DNA of 64,000 nt from Rhynchonema sp. JSB1_4 (lineage: Eukaryota; Nematoda; Chromadorea; Monhysterida; Xyalidae), in assembly GCA_030248065.1 (NCBI GenBank), contig JASAMV010004291.1, positions 32,145 to 96,144 on the forward strand, written 5' to 3'. The translations under genes were made by a program, and so were the position numbers. The stretch's first letter is position 1; every line of letters begins with the position of its first letter. Shown here one piece after another: positions 43,101 through 55,437 of the stretch. The notes under the pieces were generated by a model. That model was given only the letters and a program-made list of their open reading frames with translations, did no database searches and was not told where the DNA came from.

Positions 43101-46100
43101 ACACACGTGGGCCCGTTTAGCGCCGTACCTGTGCGTTTTGTTCGCCTGTTTGTTGTTTGTTATCCGCTTTTGTTCAAGAAGCAGCAACAGCAGTAAGCCA
43201 GCCTGGAAAATGACCACACCGGCTAAGCCGCAGGCTTTCCTTCAACCGTGCGCGTGTGTGAGTCAGGTATGTGGCCGTCCAAATCTGATAATTTCATGTC
43301 TGAGCGCGCACGCCCGCCGCAGCTAATTACTGCGTTCACATTCATTAGTGGTAATTGCGTGCCTTGGTTGCCGGCCCGCAGGTGAGTGAATCAGCTCCCT
43401 CAGTCCTCTTTCAATTTAGGTGGCATTTTCTGTCTGTTGGCTTGGCTGCCTCTGGATTAGAAGATGAGTGAGGCTGGGTGCGTATTTCAATTTGCGATGT
43501 CCCACCATTGTGTTTTGTATGATCGCGCACGCACCTGACCAATTGTGTAATTTGACTCCTCCAATTTCATTATTCGTTTCCCCCTCGGTCTTTCTGTCTT
43601 GCACAGGCACAACGCAACGGCAACTGCATTATTATTGTCTTTACACCCTCCGGCTCTCTGGCTTAACGGTCCATGATGAGTGTTTAAGCCCGTGCTGCAT
43701 TGTGAATTTTGAATGTAAAACCTACGTATACATGTATAGGTGTGTGTGGGATATTTTCAGGCTCATGTATTCGTTCTATTTACCTTGCGGAATGCAGTTG
43801 TTAGGTGCCGGAGCCAGATGCCCCAAAATAAACTAAGCCCCAATACCCTCGGGTGACCTTTACCTGCCACCCATGCAATGCAGGTTGTGTGTGACACAGC
43901 AGACATGGGCTATTAGCGGAAACGGCTGCTGTTACGCGGTGGCGTCTCCCATGATGTTATTTACCTGTTTGTCTGGTTCTGGGATTGTGTATTGCATTGT
44001 GCACATAAAAGTTCTGGTTCCTGTTTTACTGATGTTCCTGTGCCCAACCGAAACTGGTTGTGCTTCAAGGGGCACACATCAGTGGTGTCGTTGAGAAATC
44101 GAAATTTTCCCATACTCAGCCCAATTTTCGGGAAATTTCCCATACATACCCCCAAAAATCAAAAATTTCCCATACCAGGGGGGTTTCTCCAAAAACTCAA
44201 AAATTTCCCACACCCGAGTTTGGGGGTTTTGAAAAAATGACCGCAAAAATCTTCTAAAAGTGCCAAAAATCTGTCTAAAAAGTGCTTAAAACGGAGTTTT
44301 CTTGCGGCAGCAAGCGATTTTTGACATTTTTGAATGAAAAAATGGTCAATTTTGGTACTTCTCGGGGTCAAAAAGTCATTTCTTAGGGGTGCTTGTTCCA
44401 AAAGTGAAAAATTTCCCATACCCCCGGCCGATTTCCCATACCCCATACCAGGGGGTAACCCCCCAACCCCCCCCTAACGACACCACTGCCCCATACCAGG
44501 GGGGTAACCCCCAACCCCCCTAACGACACCACTGGCTCTGGCACACATGGTGCACGTCTACGACTGCATGTCCCTGATTGACGATGCAGTATTACGCTTG
44601 AGTACCCTCTAATTTAAGTAGAGACCAGTCAAACGAAGCCCAGGCTGCTCGTCCATCCGGTCGTCTCATGTCATGTGGAATCGGGTCTAACCTGAGCTTC
44701 ACCGGCTGCATGTCGTGCTTTCTGTGCGAAAATTACCTTATTCGACTTTTGCAGTTAAGTAGGCTGCCATTTTTCCTCGTTTGGGCCTTGTTTCTGGGTT
44801 TGTAACATTCACTAAGCATGTTCCATGTGCGTTGTAGCTGACTATGCAGCCGCTTGAGCTTCAACGATTCAATTTTGAAATAAGTGACAGATGACACACA
44901 TAATGTGTAGCTACACACAATGCTGCGGCAGGCCATGCGCGACTATTTGATTTTTGGGGCCATTCACCTTTGCATGTTGCCTGCCACACCAATCGCATAG
45001 AACGCGCATTTCTGTGTGCTACTGAGTGGAGTGCATGCACGTGTGTGCACCTGTAATAATGTGGCTTTGATGCCGCATGCATTCCAGCTGTTGGTGCCGA
45101 CATGCACATTTGTGCGTGCACATATGGGACCATATTCCCGAAAGCCAGTTGCGCAGCGCAATTTAAATACACCGTGTGTTTGATGTTTCTCGCGCTGTCC
45201 ACATCGGTTGGTGAATTCCCTGATTTACTCTCAAAACGTGCGTGCCTTGGACAACACTGCTGTTCGAGCAAACACGCAATAAACTGAGTTGAGGTCAGCC
45301 AGCCGGCTGAGAGTTGTCGCTTTAGAAAGCACCATCTACGCAGTCGATTCCGTTTGCGCTTACGGGAATTCGACCCATTATTGTTGTTGTAAAGCTGGGC
45401 ACCGAAGCCTGTTTAGCGGGTCGGTTGCTGTGTGTTCGGTGAAGCCCGCACGTTTTTCGTCGATTCCCTTTTGAGCGTGTGTGTGTCATCGCGTGCTGTT
45501 TCGTTTTCGCTATTGTGTGCGAGTATTCGTCGTATTCTGTCACCGCCTGCCCGACGCTGTCTGTGACCACCCATCACTACGATTTGCTTTATCTTGTTTG
45601 TTAGTGATATTCCCGAATTAATTTCTCCGATTATTGTTTTTCGGATGCTAGTCTGGTACAAGGAGCACCCAGAGCGCCGAACTCTGACAGGGACCAGCAT
45701 TTTTTCATCTGGCAAATTTGTTGAACACACGGGAATGAGCTTCCCGTGGTTTTCGTGATAACAGTGACACGCGCACCACTGCAGGGCACACAACAGCATT
45801 AATTGAATTCTACTTGGTGCGCTGTCTGCGGGTGTATACTTTAGCACTGCCCTCATGATAATCATGAGCTAGCCACATAGAGACAGACACAGATTATGGA
45901 GCAGCATCTGATTACGACTAGCACAACCAGCGCAATAATAACTTCGTTTCTATAACAACCCTTCTCTCTGCCTGTTGAGGTACCATTCGGTGCTGTCTGG
46001 TCATTTCAATGCGTATACATTACTGTGTCACTGTTTCACCTGTCCAACCAATATATCTCGGCGTCTTAGTCACTCTGCTCTTTCTTCTGCTCGCACAATC

Positions 46101-49100
46101 CCATCCTTGCACATGCATGCGCAGGCTGTGGTTTGTCTTCGATAGGCGCTTGATATTAGTCTTTAGTCCTGTAGTGAGTGATCGCGCGTTACTGGCCTTT
46201 CTTGGTAAGGTTGTTCATGTCTGTGTGCATCTGTGTGGCATCGCATCAACTTGTCAGGTATCGGCGATGCTTGGTGGCCCAGCCAGACATTGACATAAAT
46301 GCCGTCTTTGTCCTGCATTGCCACACGTCGCGTTGGCGTGATGCGCCGCAGTTCTGGCTGCTCTCTGTCCATTCTACGGTCATGTCGTGCGTGACAGCGA
46401 TACGGCACGCATTCGAAGCGCTTCGTTTTTCTGATGGATAATAATTTGTTGTCAACAACACCGCCTCTGTTCTTGCCATGATTCTGATTCTGTGATCGAG
46501 CATATAGTTTCGTGAGACGACTAGGACCATTTGGTGGGAATCGGTGCAGCTGCTTACAATCGTCCCCATGCTCTCATTACCGTAGCTCGTATGTAATTCC
46601 TGCCATCATTTATGTATACCTACGTACCGTAACCCCCACCGATGGCACACAGGAACGCGATGACTCGCGCGACAGCACGGACAAGGCCGAGGTGCGTCTG
46701 CTGTTGCACCAGTCGCACGCCGGCGCCATTATCGGACGCGCCGGATTCAAGATCAAGGAGTTGCGCGAGTCGACTAACGCCAATCTCAAGGTGGTCATAC
46801 GACTCACGATCGTTTTCCTGACAGAATTGTATCGCGTCGTTGGATTTTTAGTATTTTTTACCAATCTTTAATGGTAGTCTTTGTCATGATGTGCAGGTGT
46901 TCTCGGAATGTGCGCCGATGTCGACCGAGCGCGTGCTGTTGATCGGCGGCAGCAGTGACGTCATCATCAACGCGGTCAAGGCGGTGCGCGAATTGTTGGC
47001 TGATGTTGGTTGTTGTGATGTTTCATTTGATTTTGCGTTTTTGCACAAGCGCATATTTGGACAAATATGAACAGCATTTTACTGAATAACCGAGGCCGCT
47101 GTTTTTTTTTGCGCAGTTGCCCGTGAAAGGTCCGGCACGTCCGTACGACACGATCAATTACGACGGCGGCTTTGTCGAACAATATGGCGGCATCAACACG
47201 GGTGGCGATCGTTTTGGAGGCGGGGGCGGCGCCCGGTGAGTTTCCAACATCATCGTTTGTGGTGATTGATGATGATGTTTCACGCACTATTTGTGCATCA
47301 ATCAACATTTACAGCGGCGGTCGCGGTCGTGGTCGCGGTGGCGGCGGATTCCGCGGTCGCGACGACGGCTTCGGTGGCGGAATGGACCGACCGCGATTCG
47401 GCGATCGCGCCGGTGGTGGGTCGTATGGACCGGGACCGACTCGCTATCAGGATGACGGATTTTATGGTTGGTTGGGTGATGTTTCAAAATCACACACACA
47501 CACGTGTGGCTCGATATCAATGCCGTACATAACAACAACCCACCCCGTCACAGATTCGGCGGGTCCACTACGCGGCGGCGGTGACGGGTACTTCAGTCGT
47601 GGCGGCGAGCGTCGTTCGAGCTATCCGCCGCGTGGGCCCGACCCGCGTGCTGGCGAACGTGGCGGTATGGGTGCGGGTGGCGGGCGATTGCCCGACTTTG
47701 GACCGCCCGGTGGACCCAGCACGACTACACAGGTTGGGCGTGCATGTTGAGGTCTTCAAAGGGTGAGACTAACATGTTAATCTGTAACCTGTCTTTACGG
47801 ACCTATTCGATCACCAAGTTTGAAGTCGGCCGCAGTTTCTCAGTCACAGGAGCAAACCAGACTTGTTGCTGCCGGCACCGCACCGGCATAAATGCATTTC
47901 CATCGGCCACAATACTGACCTGTCCCTTCTCAAACGCAAGTGGGGAAACATGTCCAACACAAATAAAACAATAGCCGGTATGCACTCTGCTGGCATCCAA
48001 GTGGAGCGTCGGAGTGACTTTGGCGTCAAAATGTTTTCTTATGGATAGACCGATCCGTGAAACCTCAGCTAGCGCGTGTCTACGCACAACACACGCGTGT
48101 GTGTCAGACAGCCAGTGCACAACAGGCCGGCTGCTGTTTCACACTGATGTGTGATATGAATAATAATTATTTAATGCCGCCAAGTCAAAGTCACCCACCA
48201 ACCAGCCCGGATGCCGCAGCAAAGTGCACGCACCGCCACAAAATGCACCTACATATGAACCTACAAAACAAACGTGTCTTGACTTGATTGGTCGAATGAT
48301 GTCTAGGTGACGATTCCGGACGAGCTCGGCGGCACGGTGATTGGTCGCGGCGGTGAACGAATCAACAGCATCCGTGCGGACAGCGGGGCGATGGTGCAGA
48401 TCGAGCCGGCACAGGCCGGATCGCAGGAACGCATCATCACCATCAGCGGCACTCAATCGCAGATACAACTCGCGCAGTACTTGTTGCAACAATGGTCGGG
48501 CACGTGTGCATGCATGTTGTTGTTGTTGTTGTGATGTGGCTGCGTCGGCAAATATGGCTTGCTTGGCGCTCTGACACAGGCACCGCGACCGATTGCTTTA
48601 TGGAGCCAGAACCATTCAACGGACTTTTCAGGAATGTGTGCAGAAAATTAAATTTAGTGTTTCTCATCATATTATGTGCGCCAGCCAGCCATAGTTGCCG
48701 TCGCACGATATGGTGCAGCGGGCGACGCCGGAAAAAGTTTCTTTCCCTGCTTCAAACTTTGATATAAAATCTGAGCATAATTATGAATCGTCGGCTGCAC
48801 CACCGTATTTTGTTTGTATGGTCGTGAGTGCGAGTGCCGAGTTTGCATGGTGTTGCAGCAGCATCAGAAATTGGTGTTGGCCGAAGTGCATCCAACCGAT
48901 TGTCCCCGCCCCCAAATCGAGGCGATCGAGTGTGGAAGACTTCTGATTTTGTTGTCCGCGCACGTTGTCTCGTTGTGCTGGGAGGGCACAGCGAAGTCAA
49001 AGTCCTCCACATTCTACCGTTCCCAATGCCCATCGTCTAACAAACAACTAGAGCCCACCCCCCCGTATTCGACCCCCGCGAAGTTTGCAGCCTGTTACTA

Positions 49101-49494
49101 CGCTTGCTGCCCTGCCTGAGAATGACTGACTTGCATTGTACTGTATATGTGAACAGTTGCGGTGTTGGCTGGGTGGGCCTGTTCAACTATTGATTAATTG
49201 ACCGTAGACCATTAATTTTGTGTACTAGCCGTGCTCATTATGCAAAGTACCGTACGTATTTGAAACATTATTGAATGACTATTCTGTGACGGCTTCGGCT
49301 CTTTGGTGAGTGCTCGGTGTAGCTCGACGTTGTGTTGTGCTGATCGTCGTTGTGGCATGCAGTGTGCTGTGGTTGGTGATACCGTAGTCGAAGTCCATTC
49401 CAATCCTTCACCACCGTAATCCATTGACTGATGTTTCAGCGTGCGTCAGAGTGCCACCGGTCGTCGCTACATCGAGCAGCAGTCGCGTATGTGA
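40107..49494 (+). CDS. HNRNPK: hnRNP K / HRPK-1 orthologue, three KH domains, 11 exons, 404 aa
   Basis: This poly(C)-binding RNA/ssDNA protein of nucleus and cytoplasm acts in splicing, mRNA stability and translation. Exons: 40107-40205, 40838-40894, 41223-41266, 42158-42233, 46653-46790, 46897-47004, 47117-47235, 47315-47466, 47554-47732, 48307-48494, 49440-49494. KH1 (about 25-92) has GKGG at 40-43 and [17 protein letters not shown]2 (about 104-174) has [13 protein letters not shown] with GRAG at 120-123 and [10 protein letters not shown]. Residues 200-318 are RG/GGF-rich with [10 protein letters not shown]3 (325-387) has [29 protein letters not shown] and AQYLLQQC. The order matches human hnRNP K, but the SH3-binding proline region is shorter. 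Every junction keeps phase; exons 6 and 8 use GTTGGT donors. Intron 4 is 4.4 kb. Confidence 0.94.
41318..41550. mobile_element. Foldback MITE family Q, copy 2 (hnRNP K intron 3)
   Basis: It aligns end to end with the copy at 36362-36590, with better preserved arms (GTTGCCTGATCCGTAAAGCG and its complement). It begins 52 nt after the exon 3 donor. The interior includes CACTACGTTGGACTTGTGTG. Confidence 0.8.
42266..42536. mobile_element. Foldback MITE family T, copy 1 (hnRNP K intron 4)
   Basis: TAGTAAATTTCTAATGTTGT and its complement end the element. Long arms include TTGCCTCATGC, GGCAGGCAA, GAACTCAACGCACAGTCAAC and AGCCACGCAGCTG, all mirrored. Further copies, both damaged, are at 55438-55712 and about 58895-59249. 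Confidence 0.8.
42540..46652. other. hnRNP K intron 4, mostly unique sequence
   Basis: Apart from a family B-type element (44080-44534) this 4.1 kb shows no exon compatible with phase 0 joining and no homology I recognise. The many short open frames lack conserved motifs. Confidence 0.5.
44080..44534. mobile_element. hAT-like element B3 (TTTCCCATACC words), hnRNP K intron 4
   Basis: The left end CAGTGGTGTCGTTGAG matches B1/B2. Two right ends TAACGACACCACTG occur in tandem (44488 and 44534). GCACACAT lies immediately left (44072-44079) and again 6 nt beyond the second right end (44541-44548). The centre CTTGCGGCAGCAAGCG is as in B1/B2, but the iterated word is TTTCCCATACC instead of GGATACC. 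Confidence 0.82.
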
Positions 49495-50088
49495 TCAGTG
49501 AAAAGCAGAATGGGAAAAGTTGTTTTTTGTTATTGTTTTGCATCTACTGGGTTCTATTCTGCGCTCTATTTTTAGTGACTTAACGATTGTGTACTGTACA
49601 TTTAGCACAGTTGCTGCTGTTAGGATTAAAAAGGATAGTTCGGTCGTCGTAGATGTTGTTGTCTGTTCGTTTTTTTCTCAGTGACGTGAATGATTTCGTT
49701 GTCCCGCCGAATAAGAATGCCATTTGATGCCCAAATGTTTTCTAGTGTCGACTTTTTTGTGTGACCGCATGTTTTGTCGGGTAATCGGTTGTTTTATTGT
49801 GTGTTTTAGGTTTAGTCTTCTCTTGTCATACCGTATCTTCTTCCGTAACAGCATCAGCTTTTTTCTCCAAAACCTTTGTTCTCTGCGTACCGATACTTAC
49901 CGTAATCCAGATTTACGCTGTCGTTACTCTTGTTGTTGTTGGGTGGTAAGTAAGCACTCGTGGTTCTTTCGCGTAACGCTTCGTGAAAACGGCCTATTTT
50001 GTCGTGGAACTGTGAGAATGACTTCCCCCATGTTTTCATTGTTCCTTGCGTTTTCTACAGTATTCCGAGCTGATAACATGGTATGATG

Positions 50089-50094
50089 AATAAA
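50089..50094 (+). terminator. Candidate hnRNP K polyadenylation signal AATAAA
   Basis: The first AATAAA found downstream of the hnRNP K stop on the plus strand, about 595 nt beyond it. No cleavage site can be proved from sequence. Confidence 0.35.
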
Positions 50095-50262
50095 AATCAC
50101 GATTGCGGACCTCCAGAAAAACTGATGTCAAACTAATCAAAGAAACTGCCCGTTTCATTCTTTTATCGTGCTCCATAAAACGGTTTCCTGATGGCATCAT
50201 ACAATAGAATTATGGACTATATTAAAGCAGCAACACTGATCACAGATTAGATCGCCGTGGTA

Positions 50263-50429
50263 TACCGTAAAAACCTAAATAGAGGCCCCCCCGGAATAGA
50301 GCCCCCCTCGGAATATCGATCGAAAATAACACCGGATTTGGAACGCTCTCGCTGAGAAACGAAAATAATTTTTTGAAAATGGGGTCAGTGAATTAATAGA
50401 GCCCCCCTTGTATTTAGGTTTTTACGGTA
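50263..50429. mobile_element. Small TA-flanked element J (AGAGCCCCCC words)
   Basis: The ends TACCGTAAAAACCTAAATA and TATTTAGGTTTTTACGGTA form a near-perfect 19-bp inverted pair flanked by TA. Two to three GGAATAGAGCCCCCC words sit at the ends. It is related in style to element I. Confidence 0.8.
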
Positions 50430-51985
50430 ATTACAGAATTATAGACCATTTTATTTGCAAGCAACACAGACCATCGAGATATACGGCAGGCAGCGCAAGT
50501 GGAATTCAGATCGATGATTACGGTAACTGTATAATTCGATTGCGAACATACAGTATGTGGACGAGAATATTAGATTACGGTAGTCACCGACCAGATACAA
50601 AGCAAGCAGCGTTGGTTACAACAAGGACGTGCCGGATGACGTAGTATGTTGATGGCAACAAATGCCAATATAATTATTTGTAAAAAAACATGATAATGGC
50701 GGGTCGAAGCACCTTTGGCTGTAGACAACTTGATTTTGTGTAGTTGAACATGTACATATGGCTATGTGAAACATCAATGAAGCGGACTTGCGGCGCTGAG
50801 CGGTTATAGTATCGAAAACACTGTGACAGAAGCATACGATGAGCTTATGTAGCGTGTTTGATTGGGTTTGATCGCAGTGCCGGTGCACTGCTCATGCAAA
50901 TGGTGCATCAGTCAAACCGGCGGGGCTGTCGCTGACACTAGCGATTATAAAATGAAACATTTTTCAGACACCCGAAACATCACAGCTCAATATCGATGTG
51001 CAATCGTATGAGTCCGTCCAATGCGCATGCATATCAATTTCGCATAACTGCCAAATAAACGATTTTGAATGGGCGCAAATGCACCAAGCAACAGCAACAA
51101 CAGCGTATCGGAGCTAGCATGGTAATGCTAAGCGACATATGGTTGATTCCTTATATTGCGTGAGTTGAAAAATTTAAACTCACGCATTTTCACAAGACTT
51201 AACTTGAGAAGCCCAAACTTGCACACAACTTGTACGGCGTGGACTTCTAGGTCCACACAAAATTTCATTCCGCTGCGTGCCCACTCGCGCGATCGCGGGC
51301 AAGATACAGTTGAAATTTTTGTAAAAACGTTCTTTCCCTTTTTTTTTCCACAAAAAACTAGTCAGGGCCCAGACGTTACTGAACACCAGAAATGTTAATA
51401 TCGCATATAGGGTTTTCGCACACGAGAAACACGATGGTGCTATCGCTGACTTCGTAACTCCACGACTGAGACCGGTTCCAGACCATGACCACGACTTTTT
51501 GTATGTAAAGTGTGCTTGCCGAAGTAAAATTTCGCCGAAAAGTTGGGTTACCAGAACTATTAAAGTTGTTTATGTGGTTTTCGCACTCGAGAAACACGGT
51601 GGTGCTATCGCCGAGTTCGTAACTTTTAGTATCAACGGTTCCAGACCATGACTTTTTGTACAGAAAGTATGGTTCTAAAGCCAAAATCAGCGGTTATATG
51701 TGTTTTTAATCGTTGTTACGTCAAACATATATTAATTCCAATTGGTTAAATGTTTTTCAGCTCAAAAAGAGCCATAATGGACGCTCAGACACACACAACA
51801 ATGCATTAGTGCACGCTACGCAGTTGCCTGATTGATAAAGCGCACAATGTATTACCCACAACACACAGCCAGCCAGCCAGCACACACACACAGGCAGGCA
51901 GCCAGCACACACACACACAGGCAGCCAGCACAACAGGCAATGCAGCAATGCACGCGTAGTTACATATGTAGTAAAGCTTCTGAAG
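50430..51985. other. Intergenic region downstream of hnRNP K
   Basis: No gene could be supported. Two copies of a CACGAGAAACACGGTGGTGCTATCGC-like segment (near 51415-51480 and 51590-51655, each followed by GGTTCCAGACCATGAC) show a local duplication of about 70 nt. Confidence 0.4.
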
Positions 51986-52067
51986 GAGATTGGCGAAGCG
52001 ATGTCCGAGCGGTATAACGCGCAGCACTGAAGATGAAAGGCCGCGGGTTCAAACATTCCCGCGCGCA
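51985..52067 (+). pseudogene. tRNA-like sequence (Phe-type, probably a pseudogene or SINE head)
   Basis: TGTCCGAGCGGTATAACGCG resembles an A box/D arm. CTGAAGATGAAAGG resembles a GAA anticodon loop, and CGCGGGTTCAAAC resembles a B box/T arm. An extra ATT in the T arm and poor anticodon and acceptor stem pairing argue against a working tRNA. Confidence 0.35.
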
Positions 52068-52929
52068 GCTAACTTTGTTTTATCTCACTAACTTTTAATG
52101 AATTCTGGGTAACATTTTTCAGTTTTTTTCGTGTTTTTATTTGAGATTAATTATTAAGCACAGGTGCGGTTCGCAGTTTATGCGCTGTGATGTCATTCAT
52201 GATAAAATACCCACAAGATATCAACTTGTTAATTAAAATTGCTGTTGCTCTCTAACATTCGAAGCTTTTTCCGCATGTATAATTTGACTTTCGTGGGAAA
52301 GTTAAATAGTAGTTTTTACGTAACATTGAATCCAAGATCAGATGCGGCGGCCAACACCAAAACAATCTGGAGACTGATGTTTGACACTTATTTCGTTGCT
52401 GAAGCTGAAGGGACAGGTTGCATGGAAGTTCATTGCACAGCTTTGCTTGGTACTAAACCAACAAGTGCCATTCTCTGAGACGATGCGCAATCAGTGCGCT
52501 ATAAATGATGGTACCTAGGGTGTCAAATACATACCTGGCGGTAAATTAAAAAAAAATAAATAACTTGACAAGTTACCATGTTCCTCAAAAGCATGGACAT
52601 GCGCGTGGGGCACTGCGTTGGTTTTGTTTCAGTGGTGGGTGAAGACGCAGACACAAGCGTGTCTCCATTGTTAGAACCCCATGGTGAAATCGAAACACAA
52701 AATTGGCCTTATGTCACGATAACCACCGACTCATATATCCTGCCAAAAAGTACAGCATCCTTAAACTATCCCCCACACCTCATTGCGCTCATGTGCGTTG
52801 ATTACTTGAGAAAAGTCTGATGGTCGACATTTTCTTAGTTAGAACCATTGCTTGCCGGAACTGAAAACTTTCTGTGGCTGATTTATCCCGGGTTCTCTGT
52901 TTGGCGCTTGCGCGATATAAAAGAACGAC

Positions 52930-53500
52930 ACAAGAAAGAAAAATGCCCCAAGGGGCATAAAAGAAATATGGTTCCCTGGCTGACTGGCATAAAAGAACGA
53001 TACTAGCTTGCACCACTTTGGCGATCTTTCATTAGGCACTGGAATAAACGTAAGTGTGTTCTGAGCTGTTTGATACCGAAACAGTAGACATTGAACCATA
53101 TTCCCGGCGCGAACTCTTTTGAATCAACACCCAGCCGATATCGAAACTTTCGTGCAAACCCACATATTTAGGCAACTGTTTCTTCTTTTCAACCTCACGA
53201 CGGTAACTGTGCAGTCTTCGGCTGCGCACGATGGTTCAACAAGGAGAGAAATAAAGAGAATATTGCAATCTTTCAATATCTCCGTGCCCTGTGTCTCTGG
53301 TGGCAAGACAGCACGCGCCGGGAATATGGTTCAATGTCTACTGTTTCGGTATCAAACAGCTCAGAACACACTTACGTTTATTCCAGTGCCTAATGAAACA
53401 TCAGCAAAGTGGTGCAAGCTAGTATCGTTCTTTTATGCCAGTCAGCCAGGGAACCATATTTCTTTTATGCCCCTTGGGGCATTTTTCTTTCTTGTACATA
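52930..53500. mobile_element. Inverted-repeat pair around a 200-nt spacer (family V)
   Basis: Arms 52930-53110 and 53313-53500 are inverted copies (AAGAAAGAAAAATGCCCCAA, CATTGAACCATATTCCCGGC). The spacer is unique. No target duplication was found. Arm divergence is a few percent by eye. Confidence 0.65.
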
Positions 53501-53509
53501 TGTGATCAC

Positions 53510-54668
53510 ATATGGAATGTCCGTGATACCGAAGCGACACGTGTGTGTGCGTGTGTGTGTGACTGGGGGCGTTGGCTATACAGATTTGGGCTTGGGTTAT
53601 GCGTAACTCGTCTTGAAACTCGAGCACCAGTCCATACGGCAACCTTTGCGTCGCGTCCGGGCCTGAGCCATTGCTCGTTCGCCTTCGTGGTTTTCTGCAA
53701 TTATACGCGGTCGCGGTCGGTTGTTAATGGATTGATTTTCATTAAAGGCTGTGTCGAACGTCACCTAATAAATACCACAATTTCTTTGGTGGAAATGAAA
53801 CACGGCACAGAGTTCATTTGTGTTGTTTGCAAAAAAGCTCGTGTTCTATAGCTATTGTTATCCCTGCATAGTTTATGTGTGATTACACGTTGGCGCGCAA
53901 TGTTAATTTGAATTTTCTGGCTTGTCTATTCAGGAAAAATTTTGGATGGATTCTCATGTAGTCATTGTGCGACCAATATCTAAAAAACGAATTCATCAAG
54001 AAGATCAGAACACCAATAACTCAATCAATCTACACCGAGACACGAAGCTGGTTTGAACTTAATCCCTATGTTACGTTTTCGGTCAAAACTTACCCACTTG
54101 CTTTCGCGAGTTGGATGTCTTTCTTTTCCACCCGAGAAAACTATGGAGTGAAGTGACGTTCGACACACTCTTTAAGGCGCCTGTTTCTGATATGGTATTC
54201 GTCACCGTGCATTTCTGACACACGCTTGCTGCTGCACAAGTTCGTGCGCGTGCATTCAACAGGCCCCCGTGACGTTTGTTGTTTGACTTGCCGAACCATT
54301 GGAAACAGGCCTTTAGACATACATACATATAGGCAATCCATCGGCTCATGGCACTTTTTATACGCGCCGCAACGCATGTAGCAGCACACGCCATTTTCTA
54401 AACAAAATGCACACTTTGAGCAAGTGGCATACCTTGATGGCCGCTTTTTCATTTACTCCGTTTTCATTAGCTGCTTGACATAACACTTTTTTGCATTGTT
54501 ACAAAATTTGTTGATGCTTCATCAGGTAACTGCAGAGAATAGATGCATTCATTGATGGCAGTAATGTAGCATGCAGCCTGTGTGTGTTGAGTGCCATGAG
54601 CTGGCGGATTGCCTATACGTCGAAACACATGCCCGCGAGAGGGGCGTCCTACTTGCTTGCGTACAATG
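53510..54668. other. Intergenic stretch without a supported gene
   Basis: Only short open frames (60-140 codons) without recognisable motifs. GTGTGTGCGTGTGTGTGTGA at 53540-53559 is a small microsatellite. Confidence 0.4.
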
Positions 54669-55042
54669 TATAGTCCAACCTCCCCAACCACGAGCTCATG
54701 AGACGACTCGTTTTAAAGCTTGCTTGGCCAGATTCAAAAATGCGCCGGTTACACGGGTTTTCGCAAACAAAAGAAGGAGATTGGGCCGAGAGAGATGATG
54801 ACTAGTTCCAGCTGACTGACCTCGACTTGTTCCGTGCTTGCGCGAACAACAAGGTTACTCAACACACAAATGTTTTGCCAGTCAAAAGGGAGTTTACGCA
54901 CCGAGGTGGAGAGCGTATTTTCGAAAAAAATACATGCGTTTCTCTTTCTTTCATTTCCGAAATACGCGGAACCGGAATATTATTGGATCCGCACAAGCCA
55001 ACTTCAAAATAAGTCGTCTCATGAGTTCGTGGCTGGACTATA
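54669..55042. mobile_element. TA-flanked MITE family W, copy 2
   Basis: Complete copy. TATAGTCCAACC and GGCTGGACTATA ends with ATGAGACGACT/AGTCGTCTCATGAG arms. It aligns with 7294-7656 throughout, with about 15 percent divergence and a 9-nt insertion (TCCCCAACC) near the left end. Confidence 0.8.
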
Positions 55043-55437
55043 CATCCATGCCATGGTCATACTATACGGTTTCTGTCACCCTGGTTCTTCACGCCCGTTC
55101 GTGATCGTGACGTGTCCAAGCAAAGTACTGCATGTGGCTTTACTATTCCGACGTCAACTCAGATCGGTCAACTCACGCCAACATACAGACGTGCTGCCTG
55201 ACGTCACGTTTTGTACATTTGATCAGCTCCAGTAGCAGCAAATAGCACGCACGTTTGAATTGGCGCCTTGGACGTATATCAAAAATGAAAAGCCGCGCGC
55301 TAGCTTTTGCTAGTGCAGACACGCTCAAATCAAGAGGACCGCTCTATGCTTATGTGCACAACGCTTGCCGCGCGCGCGGCAGCGTTGAAAAGCGTCCACA
55401 TAAATTCGTTACGGACTGTACATATGCCAGGTATGTA

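Noticed and set aside
47302..47766. Arg/His-rich minus-strand frames opposite the hnRNP K RG region
   Set aside because: Antisense of the GGR-rich coding exons 8-9; composition alone explains the open frame.
48057..48287. Possible extra hnRNP K exon in intron 9
   Set aside because: Exons 9 and 10 already join in phase as [13 protein letters not shown], matching the family; no conserved sequence lies between.
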